A model generated the notes under the pieces. The model saw nothing but the letters and a program-made list of their open reading frames with translations. It ran no database searches and was not told the DNA's origin. Made by a program: the position numbers and the translations under genes. A DNA stretch of 34,704 nt. Source: an uncultured Burkholderiales bacterium (GTDB lineage: Bacteria > Pseudomonadota > Gammaproteobacteria > Burkholderiales > Burkholderiaceae_C). Where the stretch lies: the NCBI GenBank assembly GCA_903856995.1, contig CAIODK010000120.1:1-34704 (forward strand), read 5' to 3'. Positions 23,921 to 33,000 of the stretch are shown one piece after another (the stretch's first letter is position 1; every line of letters starts with the position of its first letter).

Positions 23921-23943
23921 ACGGGTCGCAGCCTGCGACCCGT
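23921..23943 (-). terminator. Intercistronic stem-loop between binding protein and livH
   Basis: A perfect 10-bp inverted repeat ACGGGTCGCA / TGCGACCCGT with a 3-nt loop, 18 bp after the binding-protein stop (minus-strand reading). No U-run follows on the minus strand (CATATT), so partial termination or mRNA 3'-end protection is more likely than full termination. It mirrors the hairpin after the CUT1 binding-protein gene at 9493-9528. Confidence 0.68.
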
Positions 23944-23961
23944 CGTTTCAGTTCACGCTAT

Positions 23962-25191
23962 TTACTTCTTCAGCGCAGCACAACGGCTTTGTGCCAAAGG
24001 TAGGAAGGCGTCTTCACCCTTGATCGTGCCTTTGAGGTTGTAGTAGTCCCATGGGCCTTTTGACTCAGCCGGTGTTTTGACTTGGAACAAATACATGTCA
24101 TGCACCATGCGGCCATCGACGCGGAGCTTGCCGTTTTTGGCAAACATGTCATTGATGGGGGTGTCCTGCATCTTCTTCATCACGGCGGCGGTGTCATCCG
24201 TCCCAGCCGCTTGAACCGCCTTGAGGTAATGCATGGTCGATGAGTACACCGAGGCGTGGTTGGAGTTGGGCTTCTTCTTCATCACCGCTTCGTACTTTTG
24301 AGCCCAAGCGCGTGTCTCGGGGTTCAAGTCCCAGTACCAGCCTTCGGTCAGGTACAAACCTTGTGCGGTGTTCAAGCCAATCGCGTGCACGTCTGTCAGC
24401 AGCATCAACAAGGCAGCCAAGTTTTGCTTCTTGGTCAAACCAAATTCAGCCGCCGCCTTGATGCTGTTCACCGTGTCGCCGCCAGCGTTGGCCAAGCCCA
24501 CCACTTTGGCACCCGAGCTTTGCGCTTGTAGCAAGAAGGAGGAAAAGTCACCGGTAGACAGGGGGTGACGCACAGCGCCCTTGACCGTGCCGCCTGCGGC
24601 CTTAACCACATCGCCCGTGTCTTTTTCGAGGGAGTGGCCAAACGCGTAGTCCGCCGTCAAGAAGAACCAACTGTCGCCGCCGTCTTTCACAATGGCTTTG
24701 CCCACCACGTTGCTCAAGGCAATGGTGTCCATCAGGTAATGCACGCCGGTTCCGGGGGCGCAATCTTCGTTGGTCATGCGCGCAGTTGCCGCACCTGTCA
24801 CGATCGTGATTTTGTTTTTCTCTTTGCCCAAGGCCTGAACTGTCAACGCCACCGCAGAGTTCAAGTTCTCTACCGTCATGTCCACGCCGTCGCGGTCAAA
24901 CCATTGCTGGGTGATGTTTTTGGCGATGTCGGGTTTATTTTGGTGATCGGCATTGACCACTTCAATCGGCTTGCCAAACATCTTGCCGCCAAAGTCTTGC
25001 ACCGCCATCTTGGCAGCGGCCACAGCACCGGGGCCGCCGTAGTCAGCGTAGACGCCCGACATATCCGTCAACACACCAATCTTCACGCTGTCACCCGACA
25101 GCTTGCCTTGAGCCATCGCGGCCGTGGACACACCAGCCAAAAAAACAGCCGTCGCAGCAGCGATGGCAGAGGTAACGAAATGACGCTTCAT
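23962..25191 (-). CDS. ABC transporter substrate-binding protein, LivK/type 1 PBP family
   Basis: A 409-aa periplasmic protein. Residues 1-27 are a Sec signal peptide (MKRH, hydrophobic core, AMA before QGK). The mature domain starts SVKIGVLTDMSGVYADYGGPGAVAAAKMAVQDFGG, the type 1 receptor-like fold of HAAT transporters, and has FFLTADYAFGHSLEKD in the hinge region. The subfamily (GWYWDLNPETRAWAQKY, PNSNHASVYSSTMHYLKA) is common in Burkholderiales and is not a strict leucine binder by sequence; amino acids, urea/amides or aromatic acids are possible ligands. AGGAG precedes the ATG. It lies 23 bp after livF. Confidence 0.92.
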   Translation of the reverse strand: MKRHFVTSAIAAATAVFLAGVSTAAMAQGKLSGDSVKIGVLTDMSGVYADYGGPGAVAAAKMAVQDFGGKMFGKPIEVVNADHQNKPDIAKNITQQWFDRDGVDMTVENLNSAVALTVQALGKEKNKITIVTGAATARMTNEDCAPGTGVHYLMDTIALSNVVGKAIVKDGGDSWFFLTADYAFGHSLEKDTGDVVKAAGGTVKGAVRHPLSTGDFSSFLLQAQSSGAKVVGLANAGGDTVNSIKAAAEFGLTKKQNLAALLMLLTDVHAIGLNTAQGLYLTEGWYWDLNPETRAWAQKYEAVMKKKPNSNHASVYSSTMHYLKAVQAAGTDDTAAVMKKMQDTPINDMFAKNGKLRVDGRMVHDMYLFQVKTPAESKGPWDYYNLKGTIKGEDAFLPLAQSRCAALKK

Positions 25192-25214
25192 AATTTGCTC
25201 CTGTTGATAAAGGC

Positions 25215-25919
25215 TCAGACGCCCAGATACTCGTTCAGCATGTCTGCCTTGTTATCGAGTTCATTTTTGTGAACCGTGGCCACGATCTGGCCATGCTCCA
25301 TCACATAGTGCCGGTCCGCCAGCGGTGCTGCGAATCGGAAATTTTGTTCAATCAACACAATCGTCAAGCCCTTGGCCTTGAGTTGCCGAATCACACGACC
25401 CAGTGTTTGCACGATCACGGGGGCCAGGCCCTCGGTGATTTCATCGAGCAACAAAATGCGCGCGCCCGAACGCAGGATGCGCGCCATGGCCAACATCTGT
25501 TGCTCGCCCCCTGATAAGCGGGTGCCTTGGCTATTGCGGCGCTCGTACAGGTTGGGAAACATCTCGTAGATTTCTGCCACCGACATGCCGCCGGGGCCAA
25601 TCTTGGGCGGAAGCATGAGGTTTTCCTCGCAGCTAAGCGATGAAAAAATGGCGCGCTCTTCGGGGCAGTAGCCCAACCCCAAGCGTGCGATTTGATTGGT
25701 TTGCAGGCCGATGGTTTCGACCCCGTCAATTTGCACAGAGCCCGTTCGTCGCCCCGTCAACCCAAGAATGGATTTGACTGTGGTCGAGCGACCCGCGCCA
25801 TTGCGTCCAAGCAAGGTGACCAACTCACCTTCATGAATTTCAAAATTCACACCGTGCAAGATGTGCGACTCACCGTACCAAGAGTCTAGGCCGGCGACTT
25901 TCAAGAGAGGTTGACTCAT
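25215..25919 (-). CDS. livF: ABC transporter ATP-binding protein LivF, Walker A Lys replaced by Arg
   Basis: A 234-aa ATPase of the LivF type. The signature LSGGEQQM is at 135-142, Walker B ILLLDE at 155-160 with catalytic Glu160, followed by EGLAP and the switch segment IEQN. The P-loop reads GRNGAGRSTT at 38-47: Arg44 (codon CGC) stands in place of the nearly universal Lys. I recall GAGR variants in other LivF-like proteins, so this may be a subfamily trait and does not by itself mean an inactive gene. Everything else is intact. The ATG overlaps the livG stop by 4 bp. It is expected to dimerise with LivG. Confidence 0.92.
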   Translation of the reverse strand: MSQPLLKVAGLDSWYGESHILHGVNFEIHEGELVTLLGRNGAGRSTTVKSILGLTGRRTGSVQIDGVETIGLQTNQIARLGLGYCPEERAIFSSLSCEENLMLPPKIGPGGMSVAEIYEMFPNLYERRNSQGTRLSGGEQQMLAMARILRSGARILLLDEITEGLAPVIVQTLGRVIRQLKAKGLTIVLIEQNFRFAAPLADRHYVMEHGQIVATVHKNELDNKADMLNEYLGV

Positions 25920-26680
25920 GCCGCCTCCTCGACCGTGCCCACATAGGCCTCCAGCACGCGGGCGTCCTTGGAGACTTGCGCATAAGGGCCCTCAGCCAGA
26001 ACCGAGCCTCGCGCCAGAACTGTGATGGTGTCAGACAAATCAGCCACCACGTTCATGTTGTGTTCGACCATCAACACCGTGCGGTTAGCCGCCACTTTAC
26101 GAATCAAATCGACCACACGGCCCACATCTTCGTGGCCCATGCCTTGGGTGGGTTCGTCCAGCAACATCAGCTCCGGATCAAGGGCGAGTGTGGTTGCTAG
26201 CTCAAGGGCGCGCTTGCGCCCGTAGGGTAGCTCCACGGTTTGGGTTTGCGCAAAACTGGCCAAGTCCACTTGATCAAGCAAGTGCATGGCTTGCTCGTTC
26301 AAAGCATTGAGGCTGCTCTCCGATTTCCAAAAATGAAAGCTGGTGCCCAGCTTGCGCTGCAACCCAACGCGCACATTTTCTAAGACGCTCAGGTGCGGGA
26401 ACACCGCAGAGATTTGGAACGACCGGACCATGCCCATGCGCGCCACCTCGGCAGCTTTGAGCGAGGTGATGTCTTGGCCGTTGTAAATGATTTGGCCCGC
26501 GCTCACCGGTAGAAATTTGGTGAGCAAATTGAAGACGGTGGTCTTGCCTGCGCCATTGGGGCCGATCAACGCGTGAATCGCGCCTCGTTTGATTTGAAGA
26601 TTGACGCTGTCAACGGCGACAAAGCCCTTGAACTCACGCGTCAGATTCTTGGTTTCTAAGATGAAGTCGTTGCGTGTCAA
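25916..26680 (-). CDS. livG: ABC transporter ATP-binding protein LivG
   Basis: A 254-aa ATPase with canonical Walker A GPNGAGKTT (40-48), Q-loop in RSFQISAVFPHLSVLENV, Walker B LMLLDEP and switch His in VEHNM. The signature loop is LPYGRKR (151-157), a LivG-type variant of LSGGQ, and EPTQGMGHED replaces the usual EPAAGLNP. The start codon appears to be TTG at 26680, with GAAGG about 9 bases upstream and no ATG/GTG nearby. It is the first gene of the operon, 113 bp downstream of secF on the same strand. Confidence 0.92.
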   Translation of the reverse strand: MTRNDFILETKNLTREFKGFVAVDSVNLQIKRGAIHALIGPNGAGKTTVFNLLTKFLPVSAGQIIYNGQDITSLKAAEVARMGMVRSFQISAVFPHLSVLENVRVGLQRKLGTSFHFWKSESSLNALNEQAMHLLDQVDLASFAQTQTVELPYGRKRALELATTLALDPELMLLDEPTQGMGHEDVGRVVDLIRKVAANRTVLMVEHNMNVVADLSDTITVLARGSVLAEGPYAQVSKDARVLEAYVGTVEEAA

Positions 26681-26721
26681 TCCAGATACCTTCGATGGAA
26701 GTCCGTGTGTCTAAGACGCGG

Positions 26722-26750
26722 ATGCTACGCATCGAAAGCTTCAATCGCAA
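26722..26750 (-). promoter_or_regulatory. Candidate promoter of the liv operon
   Basis: On the minus strand TTGCGA (26745-26750), 17-bp spacer, TAGCAT (26722-26727), about 41 bp ahead of the livG start. Each box matches 4 of 6 sigma-70 bases. A small dyad GATGC-TAC-GCATC (26721-26733) overlaps the -10 and could be an operator. No start site is mapped. Confidence 0.35.
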
Positions 26751-26765
26751 AGGGGTAAACCCTTT
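26749..26765. terminator. Weak stem-loop downstream of secF
   Basis: AAAGGG (26749-26754) and CCCTTT (26760-26765) with a 5-nt loop. The long T-run is on the plus strand (to 26768); read on the minus strand the tail is only CTTTGCG, so it is a poor terminator for secF. Read-through from sec into liv remains possible. Confidence 0.35.
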
Positions 26766-26793
26766 TTTAAGTCACATGAATGACTAAACGTGG

Positions 26794-27750
26794 TCAGACC
26801 ACCGCGCCAGAATTTTCATCGTCCGGATCGCCCACCACTTTGGTGCCCGTGTGCTTGATGAGGTCATCACGACGGATGCCCAGCCACATGGCGATGGCTG
26901 CGGCCACGAACACGGAGGAATAAATGCCGAAGCAAATGCCAATGGTCAGCGCCAGCGCAAAGTAGTGCAGTGTTGCGCCCCCGAACAACAACATGGACAA
27001 CACCATGAGCTGCGTACAGCCGTGGGTGATGATGGTGCGGCTGATGGTGGAGGTGATGGCGTTGTCGATGATTTCAACCGTGTTCATCTTGCGATAGCGA
27101 CGGAAGTTCTCACGAATACGGTCAAAGATCACCACCGATTCGTTCACCGAATAGCCCAGCACCGCGAGCACCGCGGCCAACACGGGCAAAGAAAACTCCC
27201 ACTGGAAAAAGGCGAAAAATCCCAAGATGATGATCACGTCATGCAAGTTGGCAATGATGGCCGCCACGGCGAACTTCCACTCAAAGCGCATGGCCAAATA
27301 AATCATGATGCCGACCACCACAAAGGCCAAGGCCTTCAGGCCGTCCACCGCCAACTCATCCCCGACTTGCGGGCCGACGAATTCGGTGCGACGCAGTTGC
27401 ACTTGCGCGTCGGTGCTTTTGAGCGCAGTCAACACTTGTTCGCTTTGCTGCGCTGAGCTCTGGCCCTTCACGGCGGGCATGCGGATCATCACATCACGCG
27501 CTGTGCCAAAGTTTTGCACTTGCACGTCGGAGAAACCGAGCTTCGCGATTTGGTCGCGCACAGCATTCAGGTCTGCCGGTTGGCTGTAGCTGACTTCCAT
27601 CAGCGTACCGCCCGTGAACTCCACCGACAGGTGCAAGCCACGGTTGAACAAGAAGAACACCGCCGCCAAGAACGTGATGAACGAGATGGCGTTGAACGCC
27701 ACGGCATGCCGCATGAACGGGATGTCTTTACGGATTTTGAAGAATTCCAT
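26794..27750 (-). CDS. secF: Protein translocase subunit SecF
   Basis: A 318-aa inner-membrane protein of the SecDF complex, which uses the proton gradient to aid late steps of Sec export. It has the six-span SecF plan: N-terminal span after FMRHAVAFNAISFITFLAAVFF, periplasmic P1 domain opening with VEFTGGTLMEV, then VLGYSVNESVVIFDRIREN, the conserved SecF block, and ISRTIITHGCTQLMVL. It lies 29 bp after secD. The next gene downstream is the liv operon on the same strand. Confidence 0.97.
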   Translation of the reverse strand: MEFFKIRKDIPFMRHAVAFNAISFITFLAAVFFLFNRGLHLSVEFTGGTLMEVSYSQPADLNAVRDQIAKLGFSDVQVQNFGTARDVMIRMPAVKGQSSAQQSEQVLTALKSTDAQVQLRRTEFVGPQVGDELAVDGLKALAFVVVGIMIYLAMRFEWKFAVAAIIANLHDVIIILGFFAFFQWEFSLPVLAAVLAVLGYSVNESVVIFDRIRENFRRYRKMNTVEIIDNAITSTISRTIITHGCTQLMVLSMLLFGGATLHYFALALTIGICFGIYSSVFVAAAIAMWLGIRRDDLIKHTGTKVVGDPDDENSGAVV

Positions 27751-27779
27751 GACTTAAATTTCTTTCTGCAGCTGTTCGC

Positions 27780-29633
27780 TTAAGCGCGCCACACAGTGCC
27801 AATAGAGACGCCTTGCAATTTCTTCTTGCGACCGTACCAAACGTTGACCAAGCCACGCGAGAAGAACACCGCGGAGAACATGCTGGTCAAAATGCCCAAG
27901 CAATGCACCACGGCAAAGCCGCGCACAGGGCCGGAGCCAAAGGCCAACAAGGCCAAACCCGCAATCAAGGTGGTGACGTTGGAGTCGAGGATGGTGGCCC
28001 AAGCGCGGTCGTAGCCCGCGTGGATGGCCGACTGAGGCGACGCGCCGTTGCGCAACTCTTCGCGCACGCGCTCGTTGATCAACACGTTGGCGTCAATCGC
28101 CATACCCAGCACCAAGGCCATCGCGGCCATGCCAGGCAAGGTGAGCGTGGCTTGCAACATGGAGAGCACCGCCACCAAGAGCAACAAGTTCACCGCCAGC
28201 GAGACGCTGGAGAACACGCCAAACAACATGTAATAAATGCACATGAAACCGGTCACGGCCACAAAGCCCCAGGTGACGGAGTCGAACCCTTTGGCAATGT
28301 TTTCAGCCCCGAGGCTTGGGCCAATGGTGCGCTCTTCGATGATTTCCATCGGCGCAGCGAGTGAGCCCGCGCGCAACAGCAAGGCGGTGTCATTGGCTTC
28401 TGTGGTGCTCATGCGGCCAGAAATTTGCACGCGGCCGCCACCGATTTCACTGCGGATCACAGGCGCGGTCACGACTTCGCCTTTGCCTTTTTCAAACAGC
28501 AAGATGGCCATGCGCTTGCCCACGCTCTCGCGGGTCACGTCTTTGAAGATGCGCGCGCCTTTGGCGTCGAGCGTCAGGTGCACGGCGGCTTCTTGGTTTT
28601 GGGTGTCAAAGCCGGGCTGCGCGTCGGTGAGGTTCTCGCCAGTCAAGATGACTTGCTTCTTCACGATCACCGCTTGACCGCTACGGTCTAAGAAACGTTC
28701 GGTCCCAAATGGCACAGGGCCATTGCCAAACTCTGCAGAGCGGGCTTCGGCGCTGTCGTCCACCATGCGGATTTCCAGCGTGGCGGTGCGACCCAAAATG
28801 TCTTTGGCCTTGGCCGTGTCTTGCACGCCTGGCAGCTGCACCACGATGCGGTCAGTCCCTTGCTGCTGAATCACAGGTTCGGCCACGCCCAACTCGTTGA
28901 TACGGTTGTGCAGGGTGGTGATGTTTTGCTTGATGGCCTGCTCTTGCACACGCTTAGCAGCCACAGGGTTGATGACCGCGGTGAGCTTGAAGTCAGCGCC
29001 ATCAGGGGCGCTGGTGGTTTGCAGATCCAAGAACTGGTCTTGAATCACGCGTTGCGCAGCTTCGAGCGTTGCCATATCGCGGAAGCGAATTTCAATGGTT
29101 TGGTTGTTGCGGCTGATACCGCTGTGGCGCACGTTCTTTTCGCGCAAACCGGTACGGATATCGCCGGCCAAGGCCTCGGCCTTCTTGGTCAGCGCGGCAG
29201 GCATGTCGACTTGCAACATGAAATGCACGCCGCCTCGCAAATCAAGGCCCAAATACATAGGCGCTGCGTGAAGCGCGGTCAACCATGCGGGAGAACGGGC
29301 CAATAAATTCAAAGCCACCACATACGAGGCGTCGTTGGCGTCGGGCACCAAGGCTTGCTGAATTGCGTCCTTGGCTTTGAGCTGGTTGTCGGTGGTGTCA
29401 AAGCGAACCTTGAGCGAGCCGTTGTCCAAGGTCACCACATCGGGGGTGAGGTTGGCCGCTTGCAAGGCGGTTTGCACGCGCACTTGCAAGGCGGCATCCA
29501 CCTTGACCGATGACTTGGCAGCCGACACCTGCACGGCAGGCGCTTCGCCAAAAAAGTTAGGCAGCGTGTAGATGCTGCCGATCAACAAAGCGATCACGAT
29601 GATCGCGTACTTCCAAAGGGGGTAACGGTTCAT
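27780..29633 (-). CDS. secD: Protein translocase subunit SecD
   Basis: A 617-aa inner-membrane protein. The first span (WKYAIIVIALLIGSIYTLPNFF) is followed by a large periplasmic region with LGLDLRGGVHFMLQVD (residues about 127-142), and a C-terminal membrane half with LGMAIDANVLINERVREEL, the family D5 motif, and WATILDSNVTTLIAGLALLAFGSGPVRGFAV. Length and motifs are normal for betaproteobacterial SecD. It sits between yajC (27-bp gap) and secF (29-bp gap), the standard order. Confidence 0.97.
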   Translation of the reverse strand: MNRYPLWKYAIIVIALLIGSIYTLPNFFGEAPAVQVSAAKSSVKVDAALQVRVQTALQAANLTPDVVTLDNGSLKVRFDTTDNQLKAKDAIQQALVPDANDASYVVALNLLARSPAWLTALHAAPMYLGLDLRGGVHFMLQVDMPAALTKKAEALAGDIRTGLREKNVRHSGISRNNQTIEIRFRDMATLEAAQRVIQDQFLDLQTTSAPDGADFKLTAVINPVAAKRVQEQAIKQNITTLHNRINELGVAEPVIQQQGTDRIVVQLPGVQDTAKAKDILGRTATLEIRMVDDSAEARSAEFGNGPVPFGTERFLDRSGQAVIVKKQVILTGENLTDAQPGFDTQNQEAAVHLTLDAKGARIFKDVTRESVGKRMAILLFEKGKGEVVTAPVIRSEIGGGRVQISGRMSTTEANDTALLLRAGSLAAPMEIIEERTIGPSLGAENIAKGFDSVTWGFVAVTGFMCIYYMLFGVFSSVSLAVNLLLLVAVLSMLQATLTLPGMAAMALVLGMAIDANVLINERVREELRNGASPQSAIHAGYDRAWATILDSNVTTLIAGLALLAFGSGPVRGFAVVHCLGILTSMFSAVFFSRGLVNVWYGRKKKLQGVSIGTVWRA

Positions 29634-29660
29634 GGTCGCTTCGTCGTCAAGGGCTAAAAA

Positions 29661-29990
29661 TTACAGCGAGCCTTTAGGCAACACCTGCACAACAGCTTGG
29701 CGCTGGACTTGGACTTCAACACCTGCGGCGATTTCCACGCTCACAGTGCCTTCAGACAACTTAGTTACTTTGCCGAGCAAGCCGCCAACGGTGGCGACTT
29801 CGTCGCCTTTGGCGATCGCCTCGATCATGGCTTTGTGTTCTTTTTGACGTTTCATCTGTGGACGAATCATCACGAAATACAAGACCACAAACATCAACAC
29901 CAAAGGCAGCATCCCAGTGAGCGAAGACATGATGTCATTACCTGCAGCAGCGGCAGGAGCGGTTTGGGCAAAAGCAGAAGAAATCAACAC
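29661..29990 (-). CDS. yajC: Preprotein translocase subunit YajC
   Basis: A 109-aa single-span protein associated with SecDF. The N-terminus VLISSAFAQTAPAAAAG precedes the membrane segment LPLVLMFVVLYFVMI, then RPQMKRQKEHKAMIEAIAKGDEVATVGGLLGKV, all YajC hallmarks. The start is GTG at 29990, seven bases after AGGAG; the open frame up to 30047 has no site and would cross a stem-loop. The SSAFAQ stretch looks like a short signal-like head seen in betaproteobacterial YajC. Confidence 0.94.
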   Translation of the reverse strand: MLISSAFAQTAPAAAAGNDIMSSLTGMLPLVLMFVVLYFVMIRPQMKRQKEHKAMIEAIAKGDEVATVGGLLGKVTKLSEGTVSVEIAAGVEVQVQRQAVVQVLPKGSL

Positions 29991-30015
29991 GGTCAAGCTC
30001 CTAATTGAGGGACTG

Positions 30016-30059
30016 CTGCTGGGGTGCAAAACGCCCCAGCAGACCAACCGCGGATTGTA
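30016..30059 (-). promoter_or_regulatory. yajC leader: -10-like box and 5'-UTR stem-loop
   Basis: Reading the minus strand, TACAAT (30054-30059) is followed by a stem CTGCTGGGG / CCCCAGCAG (30034-30042 and 30016-30024), extendable by a G-U and a G-C pair around a 5-nt loop. It ends 25 bases before the yajC GTG. The -35 is weak. It may be a leader hairpin of the yajC-secD-secF transcript, or an upstream gene's terminator lacking a U-run. Confidence 0.45.
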
Positions 30060-30078
30060 TGCGGCTGGCTTGCCCCCC

Positions 30079-33000
30079 TTATTTAAGAGCTGACCACTGC
30101 GCTTTCAGCCCCTCCCACTTCTCACGGGCTACCGCGAGATGGCGGGCTTTGACATGACCAAACCCTTTGATTTGCTCAGGGATTCGCGCTATGTCCACCG
30201 CCAGCCCATGGTTGCGGGCGTTGAGCTGACTCACCAGCACCTCCACATTGGTGCGGTACTGGGCAATCAGGGCGCGCTCGGTTCGCCGCTCTTCGGTGTG
30301 GCCAAACACATCCAGCGCAGAGCCCCGCAAGCCTTTGAACCGCTTGAGCAGCTTGAACCCCGTCAGCATGAGTGGCCCAAACTTTTGCTTTTGCAACTCA
30401 CCCTTTGCGTTGGTTTTGGCGATGCGCGGCGGTGCCAAGTGGTAGTTGAGGGTGTAGTCGCCCTCGAACATGCCCTCGATCTTGTGCAAGAACGCGGCAT
30501 CGGTGTGCAAACGCGCGACCTCGTACTCGTCTTTGTAAGCCATGAGCTTGAAGAGGTTACGAGCCACGGCCTCTGTGAGTGTGGATTTGTGCAGCGAAGC
30601 CTCGGCAGCGCGCACGCGCTCCACCACGGCCCGGTAGCTGTTGGCGTAGGCAGCGTTCTGATAGTCAGTCAAAAATGCCACGCGCTTTTCAATCACGTCG
30701 TCTACGCCCGTGGGTTTGTGAAACTGCACGATTTGCTCAGGTGCCAGCAGGCCCGCCACCACCTCCCAATGCTCGGCGCAGTGACGCCCCCAAGCAAAGG
30801 CCGCTTTGTTTTGCGCCACAGCCATGTCGTTGAGCTCGATGGCCCGCATCAAGGCTTCAAAGCCCAAGGGCAGCCAGCCCTTTTGCCAAGCGAAGCCAAG
30901 GATCATGGGGTTCACATAGATGCTGTCGCCCAACACCTGTGTTGCGACGCGGTCTGCATCAAACGCACTCACGCCTTCTGGGCCGACAGCGTGTGCGATT
31001 TCAGCGATGCAGGCCTCGCCCGGGTTTTGCCAATTGGCGTCGCGCACAAAAGCTGCCGTGGGCGCGCTGTGGGCGTTGAGCGCCACATGGGTGCGCCCTG
31101 CGCGCATGCGCTGCAGCGTTTCTTTGTGTGCGGTGACGATGGGGTCGCAACCCATGACCAGGTCTGCCGATGCCGTGCTGACGCGCGTGGTCCGAATGTC
31201 TGCTTGGGTACTGGCGATCAACACATGGCTCCAGGTTGCACCGCCTTTTTGCGCCAAGCCTGCCGCGTCCTGCGTGACGATGCCTTTGCCTTCGATGTGC
31301 GCAGCCATGCCCAGCAACTGCCCGATGGTGATGACGCCTGTGCCGCCCACACCGGCCACCACCGTGGCCCACGGTTGCGTGATGTCCGGCAAGCGGGGCT
31401 CTGGCAGTGCGGCCTCTGGCAGCGCAATGCGTGACACGCCTTGGGCCTTCTTTTTCAACTGCCCACCCTCCACCGTGACGAAGCTGGGGCAAAAGCCTTT
31501 CAAACAACTGAGATCTTTGTTGCAGGTGCTTTGGTTGATGGTGCGCTTGCGCCCAAACTCGGTCTCTAGCGGCTCCACGCTCATGCAGTTGCTTTGCACG
31601 CCGCAGTCGCCGCAGCCCTCGCAAACCAACTCGTTGATCAACACCCGCACTGCGGGGTCCACCATCGTGCCGCGTTTGCGACGGCGACGTTTTTCTGTCG
31701 CGCACGTTTGGTCGTAAATGATGACGGTGCAGCCCTTGACTTCACGCATCTCACGCTGAATGCGATCGAGCTCGTCGCGGTGAAACACAGACACCCCGCT
31801 GACCAAGTCTGCGCCTTCGTATTTTTCAGGCTCGTCTGTCACCACAGCGATGCGTTGCGCGCCTTCGGCCTTCATGCTCTGTGCGATTTGCAACACACTG
31901 TGGCCCTCAGGGCGCTCACCCACCGGTTGCCCGCCTGTCATGGCCACCGCGTCGTTGTACAAAATTTTGTAGGTGATGTTCACCCCCGCCGCAATGCTTT
32001 GCCGCACGGCCAAGCTACCGCTGTGGAAATACGTGCCATCGCCCAAGTTGGCGAAGATGTGCTTGTCGTTCACAAACGGCTGTTGGCCCACCCAAGGCAC
32101 GCCTTCCCCGCCCATTTGTGTGAAGCCATCGGTGTTGCGATCCATCCACAGCGTCATAAAGTGGCAGCCAATGCCAGCCATCGCACGCGAACCCTCGGGC
32201 ACTTTGGTGGACGTGTTGTGCGGACAGCCCGAGCAGAACCACGGTTGACGATCGGCCTTCAGATGCACCGCCGCCGTCGCCTGCTCTTTGCCGCTGATGA
32301 TGGCCAGCTGCGCGTGGATGCGCGCGCTGATGTCGTCACCCACGCCAAGCTTGAGCACGCGCTGGGCAATGGCTTTGGCAATCAGAGAAGGGTTCAGATC
32401 AGCATTGGCACGCAACAAGGTGTTGGCACTCGGGTTGGGCATGGACCATTCGCCGCCGCCGCCGAAGGGGTTTTCATGGCCCTGGGTCTCGCCCATGTCG
32501 TTGAACTTGCCCAACACATTGGGCCGCACATCGGCGCGCCAGTTGTACAACTCTTCTTTGAGTTGGTACTCAATGACTTGGCGCTTTTCTTCGATCACCA
32601 AAATCTCTTGCAAACCACTGGCGAATTCACGCGTGAGCTGCGCGTCCAGCGGCCACACCACCGCCACTTTGTGCAAACGGATGCCAAGGCGACGGCAGGT
32701 GTCGTCGTCTAAGCCGAGGTCCAACAAGGCTTGACGTGTGTCGTTATAGGCCTTGCCGCTGGCGATCAAACCGAGCCGGTCATTCGGGCCTTCAATCACG
32801 TTGTGGTTCAAACGGTTGGCGCGCACATAAGCAAGTGCGGCGTACCACTTGTAGTCAAACAAGCGCGCCTCCTGACTCAGCGCGTCATCGGGCCAGCGGA
32901 TGTGGACACCCCCGGGGGGCATCTCAAACTCCGGAATCACGATTTGAACGCGCTCGGGGTCAATCACCGCGGTGGCGCTGGACTCCACGATTTCTTGAAT

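Noticed and set aside
23240..24043. 267-aa plus-strand open frame opposite livH and the binding-protein end
   Set aside because: Antisense shadow: low-complexity His/Gln-rich translation without domain features, and it crosses the intercistronic hairpin.
25215..25919. livF as a pseudogene because of the Walker A change
   Set aside because: The frame is full length, all other motifs are intact, overlaps with livG are preserved, and similar variants may exist in the subfamily.
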